DNA of 64,000 nt from Plectosphaerella cucumerina. Lineage: Eukaryota > Ascomycota > Sordariomycetes > Glomerellales > Plectosphaerellaceae. The stretch covers positions 1,798,001-1,862,000 of the forward strand of contig JAGPXD010000006.1 of NCBI GenBank assembly GCA_020746995.1, given 5' to 3'. Below the pieces are notes generated by a model. That model searched no databases. It was not told the DNA's origin and saw nothing but the letters and a program-made list of their open reading frames with translations. Of this stretch, positions 55,350 through 64,000 are shown piece after piece (position 1 is the first letter of the stretch; each line of letters begins with the position of its first letter). The position numbers and the translations under genes were made by a program.

Positions 55350-56110
55350 ATTGGGGGGAGTAGATGGGTGGGAAGCAAAGACATGGCTTTCGTCACGAGG
55401 ATGATATCGAAGCTAAGATTCAAGCGTACCTATCTCGAGCCCATAAACATGTGCCATTCGGACTATTCCAGCAGAGCATGTCCCGTAATTCTTCCGACGT
55501 CGATTGCAACCTTGACTTACGTGTGTCGAGACTGGATAAAAGCCACACATTTACTCGAAGTTCTCGCGGCAATGAGACAGCGAGTGACACGATGATCCCT
55601 CTGGCTACGAATACACACGGCACTTCGGTGTTAAGTTGCCATCAGCTGCATGAATTCTACCCGAGCCAGTAAAATGCCTTCCACCACGGGGAACACCGCA
55701 CCCGAATGCCTTGCCTTTGCGTGCGGTTGCTACTCCTTTCTCCGAACAGGTTAGCTCTCCACCGGAGCTCATGAGGAGGAGACAACTCCCCCACCGGACT
55801 CTGCTCCCTTCCCTGTCATGGCCCTGGAGAATCAAGATGCAGGACATCCGAACCCCTGGCCCCCTGGCTTAGCGCCCGAAACCCCGCATCTGGGGAAAGA
55901 ACAACACCCGTTGACCGTTGCTGATCTTTGTCCGAAGCCGATGTGATGATTTTGACCATGTCGATGCAACATCCGAGGCGACGACGAGTGTCTTTTCATG
56001 ATGGACCAGGAAATACCTATTAAAGCGAACCCATGGCGCATGTGAGATGAAACGATGGCTTGCATTGCCTCCAGCATCAAGCCTTCATCCTCAAGATACT
56101 ATTTTCAACA
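55350..56110. promoter_or_regulatory. Promoter region of the secreted hydrolase
   Basis: 761 bp. A TATA-like TATTAAAG lies at 56019-56026, about 90 bp before the start codon. Regulator binding sites cannot be named. Confidence 0.5.
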
Positions 56111-57680
56111 ATGACCCATTTCAAGCAGTTCGCACTCTTCGCGACTTTGGCTCATGGAGCCGCGGCAATTGCCGTTGAAAAACGTCAAATCGCTGGCACC
56201 GCTACCGTCAACCTCGCTCAGCCATCCGGAGCCCCCGCTCACCTGGCATCGGGCATCATCTATGGATTCCCTGACAACACGGATGGGACTGCGAACAACG
56301 ACATACCCGATGACCTGGTCCGTGGTATGGGATTGAACTACTGCCGAGCTGGCGGAGCGCAACTCCCTGACGGGTCCCTCGGCTGGGTTGCCGGCCAGTA
56401 CGAGGTGTGCGAAGCAGCTTATATACTTCGAACCCTGGCTACATTCTGACAACTGGCCTCTTTAGGGACGATGGCTATCCACGCTGTCCAATTACCGCAC
56501 CACGCGTCGGTACAACGGCCGCTTCACGCTGCTGATGCATGACCTCTGGGGCGCCGATAGTCTCCAAGGAGACGGATTCCACTGGCCTGGAGACAATGGC
56601 AACTGGTCGCTCTATGACAGCTTCCTGGACAGAGTCTTCTCCGACATCAAGGCCGACGATGCTACCGAGGGCCTTGACATCGACATATGGAACGAGCCCG
56701 ACCTTGGCAGTTTTTGGGGCGCCTCGCAGGACCAGTATCTCGCAACCTGGAACCGCACATACCACAGGATACGGTGAGACCTGGTTCCAGGAACAGCCGC
56801 CGCTGCTGATGAGGCTGACACTTTCCCCCGCCAGACAAGACTTGCCCACCATTCGCATCAGCGGCCCATCAGCGGCCCAGCCCGCAACCTCAGGAAGCCA
56901 GTGGTGGCAGAACTACATGGCTTACATTGCGCAAAACAACGTCATCCCCGACATCTACAGCTGGCACATTCTCTTGACGAACCGAAACCTTCGGGAATCA
57001 CTCGGCCAGTTTAACCTGCTGCGTCAGCGATACAGTCTGCCCCAAAGGGAGATCGTGATCAACGAGTACGCCTCCTGGGAGTCGGATGAGCAGTCACCCG
57101 CCGGCGGCGCCTTTTACATCTCCCAGTTCGAGCGCCACAACATCCGCGGCCTGCGAGCCAACTGGGGAAGCGCCTCTAAACTGCACGACCTCCTGGCGAA
57201 CCTCCTCGTGAAGAACGCCAACACCGGCGAGTACTCTACCACGGGGGAGTGGCACGTCTACAACTACTACGTCCGTGAGATGAAGGGCCAGCGCGTCGCC
57301 ACCACCCCTTCGTCGGACGAGCTCTTCGAAGTCTACGCTACCCGTTCCTCCACTCTGGGCTCTGTCAAGGTCCTTGCGGCGGTTCGTCCCACCGTAGGGC
57401 AGAGAACCTACCACATCACCATCACGGGGCTGTCGGCGGTCGGTCATACGGGGGACAGGGTCAAGATTCAGACCAGGAGATTCGACGGACCGTCTGTGTC
57501 TACGGAAGTCAATGGGTCTGCTGACCTGAGTGTTTATGAGCATGAAGTGGTTGATGACGAGGTAAGGCGGTCCTTTCGTACCCGGCCCTTTACAGTTGCA
57601 TTGACATGGACGTCTAGGTTACCTTTTGGGTCCGACCTGATGTTCGCACTAATGCGTACGCTTTTGAGCTTGTGCAGTGA
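56111..57680 (+). CDS. Secreted clan-A glycoside hydrolase, GH39-like
   Basis: Extracellular glycosidase, possibly a beta-xylosidase type. Exons 56111-56404, 56466-56773, 56835-57561 and 57618-57680 encode 463 residues. Three introns of 56-61 nt have clear donors and acceptors. A signal peptide (MTHFKQFALFATLAHGAAA) is followed by a Lys-Arg pair (VEKR) that may be a Kex2 site. Catalytic candidates are Glu-175 in DIWNEPD (acid/base) and Glu-278 in VINEYAS (nucleophile), with a spacing usual for the (beta/alpha)8 clan GH-A. HDLWGADS and WHVYNYYVREMKG fit this group, and the C-terminus looks like a beta-sandwich (VTFWVRPDVRTNAYAFEL). Family assignment is from motifs only; another clan-A family is possible. 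Confidence 0.85.
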
Positions 57681-58144
57681 TGCTCTGGACTCGCCGATGG
57701 GTTTCGGTGTCCGGAAACGGGAAATGGACTAGAGCTGTCGATGATGGTTGCTCTGATTGACGATCCAAAGCTCTACATGGGGTAGAGGAAGAGCAGGAGT
57801 CGGCGTCATGTTCGTGGTAGTGCTCCGGGTTCGTTACTTGGCTGCTTCCAAGTCAAAAATCCGTTGCCTGTTCCCTGTTTGGCAACGAGAATCTTGGGGC
57901 GGAAGAGGATGGCGATCTTCTTGAGCATGTCATACGTAGGGAGCATGCGTCTTGTCGAGCAGGCCTGAGAAGCTTTGATTCCATTTCTTCAGCTTTTGGA
58001 CTCTGAAAATGGAACCCTTATGTCGCGCAACCAACACTGCTGAGGGCCGGAGTAGTATTTGGCTAGGCGATGACCAGCGACTACCCGGTGTTGTATGTAC
58101 TTCTGGTGCTTTGCCCCGTCTTTCTCCACCTCGAGGCTTTCAAC
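57681..58144. other. Convergent intergenic region
   Basis: 3' flanks of the hydrolase (plus) and the 2EXR gene (minus). Nothing else was seen. Confidence 0.6.
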
Positions 58145-58870
58145 TCAGTCCCTTCCGGTATACCATGCACACTGTCGCATATCATTCAAGGTCTCGCTGT
58201 CCGGCACATCCCTGTCCGTGAACATCCCGGGATTCGCTGCCAAGACCATGTTGAGGAGGTCGCGGTCCACCTTCAGATAGTTCCCCTGGTTTAGCTCGGG
58301 GACTTTGTCGTCAGGGACGGGACTGACGATGATCGCGCGGAAGGATACTGGGTCATCGGCATGATACCAGTAACGCATCACGCTGGTCCAGTAATACCAC
58401 CAGCGGCCCTGTGGCTCTTCTTGAACGGGCTTCAGCTCCAAGTCTTCCAGAGACGACATGAATCGAATAATGCCCATAACGTTATACATGAAGAGCTTGC
58501 AGTCGTTGGCAACGACCGAGAAGTGTTTGATCGGAGGAAGCTCATCGGGGAGGAATTTAAGCGTCCAGAAGTTCATGCAGATAGTGTCGAGGTCATAGTT
58601 GACCCATTGATACCGAGAGGACGAGCCGTTGATGAATATCTTGGTATAGTATCGCGCAAGGTAAGTTCTGGACTCGGTGCAGGCGTGCAGGGCGGCCGGT
58701 GGTGGTGCCGGCGGTGGTACAGGCGGAGGCGGAGGTTGTGGTTCCTGTGATAACATCCTCAGGTTGCCGAAGTTCCCGACAGGGACGCGGCGGGGGTCCA
58801 GGCTGAGCTCCCAGATGCGCTGGCGAAGCTCTAGTGGCAGCAGATTGAAGCGATGGAAAGCGGCGGTCAT
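58145..58870 (-). CDS. 2EXR-domain protein
   Basis: Single exon, 241 residues. The start is placed at 58870 (MTAAFHRFNLLPLELRQRIW); the frame is open further upstream, but only this ATG puts the domain at the N-terminus as in the family. The 2EXR domain, named for its sequence and not for a known activity, is recognised by FNLLPLELRQRIWELSLDPR, HACTESRTYLARYYTKIF and VNYDLDTICM. A proline run (PQPPPPPVPPPAPPP) interrupts the domain. Such proteins are numerous in filamentous ascomycetes and are uncharacterised. The gene lies next to a 33-base poly-C tract. Confidence 0.8.
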   Translation of the reverse strand: MTAAFHRFNLLPLELRQRIWELSLDPRRVPVGNFGNLRMLSQEPQPPPPPVPPPAPPPAALHACTESRTYLARYYTKIFINGSSSRYQWVNYDLDTICMNFWTLKFLPDELPPIKHFSVVANDCKLFMYNVMGIIRFMSSLEDLELKPVQEEPQGRWWYYWTSVMRYWYHADDPVSFRAIIVSPVPDDKVPELNQGNYLKVDRDLLNMVLAANPGMFTDRDVPDSETLNDMRQCAWYTGRD

Positions 58871-59116
58871 GATGTGTGCGTGCGGGTGTGCGGACGAGAC
58901 AGTGTGTGGATAGAATGTCGCTTGACGCGAGATGTTACTCGTGCTGACCTCGGGACAGGGACCCCGGCCAGGCAGCACGACTGACGACCCTGCAAGAAAA
59001 CGGTGGCTCGCAATTATCCTTCCCCTCCATCGCCAGTGGTCACCTACGAGTAAATACATCACCAACACCGCAACCGATCGCGTGCAAGTTGTGCACCCCT
59101 CCCCCTCGCGGTCGCG

Positions 59117-59149
<33 letters not shown>
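59117..59149. repeat. Poly-C homopolymer, 33 bases
   Basis: Thirty-three consecutive C residues on the plus strand, flanked by CG-rich sequence. It lies about 250 bp upstream of the 2EXR start codon. Confidence 0.9.
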
Positions 59150-59150
<1 letters not shown>

Positions 59151-60156
59151 CCGCCGTTGTATCAAGGTTATATTATACTCTGGCGCTAGTCGTTCGGAAA
59201 ACCTCGCTGCAGCGAACCCCGGGAATGAGGCCAAGACTTGCATCGCCAGGGAATCGTTGGCTTGGCCTTGGGCGCCAAAAGGTGGGAGGGCGGGCAGCAA
59301 AGCCCCTCCTCCCCTCCGCCGAGCCCGTTCCGCGGCGGACGATTCGTGGGATCCGGGCCCGAGGAACGGCGAAGCTATCTTGGCGAGGGACGGACAGGCG
59401 GAGGTGCACTTCAGGGAGAGCCTTGGTGGTCAAGCACGCAAAGCTGCAAGGTCAGCTTGGCGGCGATGGTCCTTCACCCCCCTCCTTGAGTCGTGCAGAC
59501 GGAGGCGCAGCTGCTTGAAGGTGGGGGACAAAACGGTCATCCGTTTTCGTCCTGCAACGGCCAAGCTTCTGGCTCCGAGGAGCAGTGACACCCCCGGCGA
59601 CATGGCAAACACATCACGCGAGCAAAGGCATGTGGCAACTGATAAATTACGGGATCCTCCATCTGGGCGGCGAGCCGCCTGGTAGGTCCCGTACTCAAAA
59701 AGCGTTGTCTGGCAAGGTCACTCTCGTCTGTTACGCGGCCGTGAGGCCGGTAGCCGGCTCAAGATCAGCCGGGGAGCTGGGCTGACCGAGCAATGGCAAT
59801 AGACGGTGCACTCTGTGGGTGCAACTCCCGCTGGTGATACAACCCGAGGGCACGGGCCAGAGAGGCGTCCGGCGGAGCGGGCTATCAGAATGGCCTGATG
59901 GACAAGACAGATGGACGCGTCGCGGCGGGCTCCGGGGTGGCCATGGAATAATGGCAGCACCTCTGCGCCGTGAGGCTGAATGCAGCTCGCGTGGGACGGT
60001 CTCCGGCCCTGTCAAGAAGAGGGAGGGGGCGTGGTTGTTGGTTTGGTGTTGCGGATGGGTTTGATGTGAAGTGAACTCGAAGTGAGAAGAAGGTTGGACG
60101 AAAAATTTGGTGGGAGCCGCGATGGCGGGTGGGCGGGTGGAACCGGTCACGTCTCG

Positions 60157-60164
60157 TCACGTGA
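60157..60164. promoter_or_regulatory. Palindromic E-box TCACGTGA
   Basis: Eight-base palindrome containing CACGTG, the core bound by bHLH factors such as Cbf1. It lies 369 bp upstream of the PrpF-family start. A chance match is possible. Confidence 0.35.
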
Positions 60165-60532
60165 GCTCGTGCTCTCTTGGCAGGTGTTTTCTGCCGGCCT
60201 TCCACTGCACGAGTTGACCGCCTTCTTCTTCGGCCCACAGCAAGATGCTGTCACGACTTCACCAGACGCATTTGCCAAAGTGATGGCCTCGGTTGTCATC
60301 AGACTCTTGTGGAAAGATCAAATCCGAGGCTGGTTACGACTTTGCGTTGTCGACTCGGAGATCCGCGCCGGCTCGGAATTGACATCAACCGATGATTGAA
60401 GTGATCCACCGAGCTTCACCTCGGCTGCTGCAACACAACATGTCTTGGACAGATATTTGACGACAGTCGCCAGCAACCAACTAGGAAGTCCAATTGCTGT
60501 GTTTTAGCTCACAAAAACTTACGCCATTTGCA

Positions 60533-61759
60533 ATGACGGCTGCATTGCGCGTTCTCCAAACCTCCCGTGGAGTCTTCACCAGGCCGACCAGATGGCAGAA
60601 GCACGTCAGGTCATTCTCAACATCCCTTACCCGCTCAGCGCCGGCTGAGAGAACACTACCGGCCATCTTTGCCCGCGGCGGCACATCGAATGGTCTCGTA
60701 CTACACAGGCACGACCTACCCGCCGAGGATGACTGGCACACGGTTCTGCCCGCGGCAATGGGGTCGCCGGATCCCTACGGGAGACAGTTGAACGGCATGG
60801 GATCCGGCATCTCCTCGACCTCCAAGGTCATAGTCCTTTCGCCGCCATCGCGCCCAGAAGTCGCCGACGTTGACTACACTTTCGTCCAGGTCGGCATCAA
60901 AGATGGCGTGCTCGACAAGGCGGGAAACTGTGGCAACCTCTCCTCGCTCGTCGGCCCCATGGGGCTGAACGAAGGTCTCGTCACCGAGCCGTCGCTCGAA
61001 ACAGTCGATGGCCAGACAATAGCTTCTGTCCGCATATTCAACACAAACACATCCAAAGTCATCGTCTCGAGATTCGCCGTCGAGGGAACCCCGCCTCGGT
61101 ACATCCCCCACGGCGACTATGTCATGGACGGTGTCCCAGGCACAGGCAACAGGATCACCCTTAGGTTCCTTGACCCCGCGGGGGCCAAGACCGGCAAGGC
61201 TCTGCCCACGGGAAACCCGGTGGATGTGCTGACCCTCGAAGACGGGAGCACCATCCCCGCATCCCTCGTGGACGTCAGCAACCCAGGCGTCTTCGTGCGA
61301 GCCCGAGACCTAGGTCTTGCGGACCCCGACGGTCTCACCCCAGACATCGTCGAGGCAGACCCGGCACTCAAGGCCAAGCTCGCCCAGATCCGCCGGGCCG
61401 GCACATCAGCCATGGGTCTGGACCCCACCATCGAAAGCGTCCCCAAGATCGTCATCCTCTTCTCCGACACCCGCTCGCCCGACGTTGACATCCGGTGCCT
61501 CGCCCTCTCCATGGGCCAAGCGCACAAGGCCGTGCCCCTGACCCTGGCGCTGTGCCTCGGCGCCTCGTGTCGCATCCGGGGGACCATCGGCTCCGAACTT
61601 CTGGGTCGGTCGCAGAGGAAACCGGATGGTTCTGTCGTCATTGGCCACCCGAGCGGGACTGTCGACATTGGGACGACCATGGGCCCTGAGGGGGAGATTG
61701 TCTCCGCTGATCTGCACCGGACCGCGCGAGTGCTGTTCACGGGACAGGTGCATTACTGA
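60533..61759 (+). CDS. PrpF-family isomerase (DUF453), probably mitochondrial
   Basis: Single exon, 408 residues. The first true ATG is at 60533. The N-terminus, MTAALRVLQTSRGVFTRPT with further Arg, Ser and Thr up to RSFSTSLTRSAP, looks like a mitochondrial presequence. The mature part starts LPAIFARGGTSNGLVLHR, the conserved start of the PrpF/4-oxalomesaconate tautomerase group (diaminopimelate-epimerase fold, no cofactor). Others are GNCGNLSSLVGP with a cysteine in the usual catalytic position, and IGHPSGTVDIGTTM near the end. Bacterial relatives isomerise 2-methylaconitate in the methylcitrate cycle. Fungi normally do that step without PrpF, so the substrate here is open. Confidence 0.85.
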   Translation: MTAALRVLQTSRGVFTRPTRWQKHVRSFSTSLTRSAPAERTLPAIFARGGTSNGLVLHRHDLPAEDDWHTVLPAAMGSPDPYGRQLNGMGSGISSTSKVIVLSPPSRPEVADVDYTFVQVGIKDGVLDKAGNCGNLSSLVGPMGLNEGLVTEPSLETVDGQTIASVRIFNTNTSKVIVSRFAVEGTPPRYIPHGDYVMDGVPGTGNRITLRFLDPAGAKTGKALPTGNPVDVLTLEDGSTIPASLVDVSNPGVFVRARDLGLADPDGLTPDIVEADPALKAKLAQIRRAGTSAMGLDPTIESVPKIVILFSDTRSPDVDIRCLALSMGQAHKAVPLTLALCLGASCRIRGTIGSELLGRSQRKPDGSVVIGHPSGTVDIGTTMGPEGEIVSADLHRTARVLFTGQVHY

Positions 61760-62500
61760 CGTCGCCGAGTCAGGGACGGTGTCGAGGTGGTGGAACGGCA
61801 TCTTCGGCACGGGTTATGGTTGCCATAAGCATATGGCGAATCCCAAGTGCCGCGAGCTACCGTGCTAAGTCAAATACTGCGGCTGCTCAGGAGTATCTAG
61901 GCAGCCGGCTGCGAAGCGAACCGGAAGACCAGCAGCTGAACCAGTTCGGCTGTGGCACTATGGCTTCGGGCATATCGGGGATTTACCCAAGCATGGCAGT
62001 CTTCGATAGGTAGCTCGTCTCTCAGGGCTGGTAGCCTTGGACGGATCACCATCCGCGATATTTCGGGGCCCGCCAGCCGTCAAAGCGCATGGGCTCTGCA
62101 AATGCCGATGTCCACTGTTATCCCCGGGGCCCGGGGCGAGCACGAAATGTGCCGGATCGGGTTGGACCGCCCGTGATGGTTGTCAGTTCGGCCGAGGCCG
62201 TTGGCTGTCTTGGACGACCCTAGCGGAAACCATCGCCACGCTTGGTTCGTTGCCTCGGCCGCGGCTTACCAGAAATGGGTCAGCGACTTGAGCAGTTTTG
62301 TCAGGTCGATTAACGGTTCGCCCCCTTGTGACAAGTGCCGGCAGTGGGCGGGAAGGCCAGATAGATGGATTGATAAGTATAGAGAGAGATATTCGTCCGT
62401 CAACGCTGTCGATGGCGACATGTGCTTTGTGTGTGCGCAAGCTGTTGCGTCGCTGAGAGTTCCGATGGATCACATCAACATCACCGTTCAGGATGGGGCC
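61760..62500. other. Intergenic or undefined 5' region of the last gene
   Basis: The frame of the next gene is open from 62180 but has no ATG before 62420. The translated stretch contains two Cys pairs (PCDKC, MCFVC) but no recognised domain. It may be leader, promoter or an extra 5' exon. Confidence 0.4.
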
Positions 62501-64000
62501 ATGGTGTCGACGAAGCGTGGCTTTCAGGTGTCCAAGACGAAGTATCAGGGCATCCGGTTTGTCAACACGTACGCTCCCGAGGGGATGGTCAGCACCAAGA
62601 AGCCCTCGAAGTCATCAAGTTGTCAGGGAGGAATGCAACACTGCTTCAGGCTGTCTAAACCTACAGAGACTCCGAAAGCTGCAGCTGATATCAACGGCAC
62701 CCCAAGGCAGCTGAAGAAGAGCACCCGTCGAAGCAACACACCGAACACGCCATCAGATCAGTCAACCAGCTCGGACGATGCCTTCAGCTCAGACTCCTCA
62801 GCGACCACCATCCTCTCCGACAGAACACCCAGCCCCGACACCTTCAGACCCGACGTCTGGGACACTCACTCCTTCGGCTTCCCAATGACGCCCAGAGGCA
62901 AGAAGATGGTCCACGTCTACTTCTCTTCCATCCCTTCGAAGATGTACCCCCTCGACGACATCCTCACCTACAACCCGGCTCGCACACCCAGTTTCTTCGA
63001 ACGGATCAACCGCAACCTCATCATCATGCGGTCCGTCACCGGCACGGGGCTTCTCATCGACTCCGCTCGCAGAGGGCAGCCGTGCTCGGCCGAGATACTC
63101 GACTACATGGCGCGGTTCTACGGCATGATCAATCTCGAGCTGCAGGGTAGCAAGGGCGTCAGCAAAGAGACCATCGAGTGTGTCTGCTCGATGGCCATTG
63201 GGGCGGTGGGTTACATGAACTGCCGGGGTGTAAGATGGGATGCTGACGAGTTGTAGACGCATATCGGGCAATATGACCATTGGAGGCTGCATATGAAAGG
63301 GCTGAGGCAGATTACCGACCTTGAGAGCGATGCTCTCCGCGATGGGGGGTATCTGATGAACAAGCTGAGGCGGTAGGTGATATCTCAAACGGCCTGTATT
63401 GCTCCGCTGACATCTTTCCAGAGCCGACGTCAAAGGTGCAGCGACTGTGGGCGAGCTGCCGTTCCTCCCGCACATGAGACTCCATGACAACGTCTCAAAC
63501 GTCCTTCCCCTTGCCATTCGAAAAAAAACAGCCCAGTCAGTCGAGGCAATGCTCGCTCCCTGTGGACTTCAGCCCGCTGTCATCGACTCCGTCACAGGCC
63601 TTGCCCTGTTCGTGCGCACCCTCAAGACAGCGTCCGCCTCTCGAGGCAAACTCCGCCTTGATCCCCACGGATTCATCGACGAATGGTACTGGGTTGAGTC
63701 TCAACTCCTGCGGCATCCAGGACCACTCTGCGACCCCGACACACCGGCGCAGAGCCTGCAGGTCAATATTGCTGAGGGCAGTCCCATGGGCGAGTTTGGA
63801 AAGGCACCGACGATTAAGACATTGCATATGCCGGCGCCGTTGAACGTCGAGCCGGCGTCTGCGGAGAATATTCTCGAGCCGGTTGTGCGGTTGGCGAGTG
63901 TGCTTTACATCGAGGCTTTGATCCCAGATGATCCTCGGACGTTGAATGGGTACGCGGTGCTGCTGACGCTCATGTCCAAGACGATGGGAGACGTCATGAA
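62501..64000 (+). CDS. Fungal transcription-factor-like protein, 5' part (3' end off window)
   Basis: Exons 62501-63205, 63257-63372 and 63422 to the window edge stay in one frame. The first intron (63206-63256, 51 nt; donor GTGGGT, branch GCTGAC, acceptor TTGTAG) removes an in-frame TAG; the second is 49 nt with GTAGGT and GCTGAC. The N-terminus (TKYQGIRFVNTYAPE) and the core (CSMAIGA joined to THIGQYDHWRLHMKGLRQI, then ADVKGAATVGELPFLP) match a large ascomycete group related to Zn2Cys6 regulators that often lacks the zinc cluster. A Ser/Thr-rich linker lies between. The start is uncertain: ATG 62501 (MVSTKRGFQVSKTKY) is chosen because it precedes the first family-like stretch. About 467 codons are visible. 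A role in transcription is inferred from the family only. Confidence 0.65.

Larger units (their letters stand above)
58871..60532. other. Gene-free stretch, 1.7 kb, with poly-C tract and E-box
   Basis: The stretch between the divergent 2EXR and PrpF-family genes. It has a homopolymer at 59117-59149 and the palindrome TCACGTGA at 60157-60164. Several 100-200 codon frames exist on both strands, but none has a domain or is supported by codon pattern. Confidence 0.5.

Noticed and set aside
63230..63256. 27-nt intron GTAAGA..TTGTAG in the last gene
   Set aside because: Below the size a spliceosome can use; the 51-nt intron sharing the same branch and acceptor explains the frame.

Overview
The window is chromosomal DNA of a filamentous ascomycete (Pezizomycotina, most likely a Sordariomycete). 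The evidence is the gene content, introns of about 48-90 nt with GT..CTGAC/CTAAC..AG signals, pyrimidine-rich leaders and GC-rich coding sequence. No bacterial, viral, plasmid, rRNA, tRNA or CRISPR feature was seen. Splice models were built by hand from frame, donor, branch and acceptor. Functions rest on recognised family motifs, not on a database search.

Left part (1-22.1 kb): the 5' part of the inner-ring nucleoporin NUP192 (minus, running off the left edge), a BTB/POZ protein (minus), the ATM-type kinase TEL1 (minus, 8.7 kb), the mitochondrial import channel TIM23 (plus), an unrecognised 363-aa protein (plus) and a proline-rich disordered protein (plus). Minisatellites with a 17-bp period lie on both sides of TEL1.

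Middle (23-43.4 kb): a second, larger disordered protein that shares a short motif with its neighbour; eIF5 (minus); a cytochrome P450 (minus); triosephosphate isomerase (plus); mitoribosomal protein mL43 (minus); U1-70K (plus); ribosome assembly factor MRT4 (minus); cullin-4 (plus); and a multi-pass membrane protein (plus). This is a compact housekeeping block with divergent pairs (P450/tpi1, mL43/U1-70K, MRT4/CUL4).

Right part (43.4-64 kb) is looser. A small disordered protein sits between gene-free stretches of 2.9 and 1.8 kb and is followed by an F-box protein. Next come three plus-strand genes that look like a sugar-use set: a regulator combining C2H2 and Zn2Cys6 fingers, a maltose-permease-like MFS transporter, and a secreted clan-A glycoside hydrolase. 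The window ends with a 2EXR-domain protein beside a 33-base poly-C tract, a PrpF-family isomerase with a mitochondrial-type leader, and the 5' part of a fungal transcription-factor-like gene that runs off the right edge.

The points most worth a second look are the oversized U1-70K intron with nested splice sites, the motif shared by the two disordered neighbours, the TF-transporter-hydrolase trio, and two GC-AG introns in consecutive genes.
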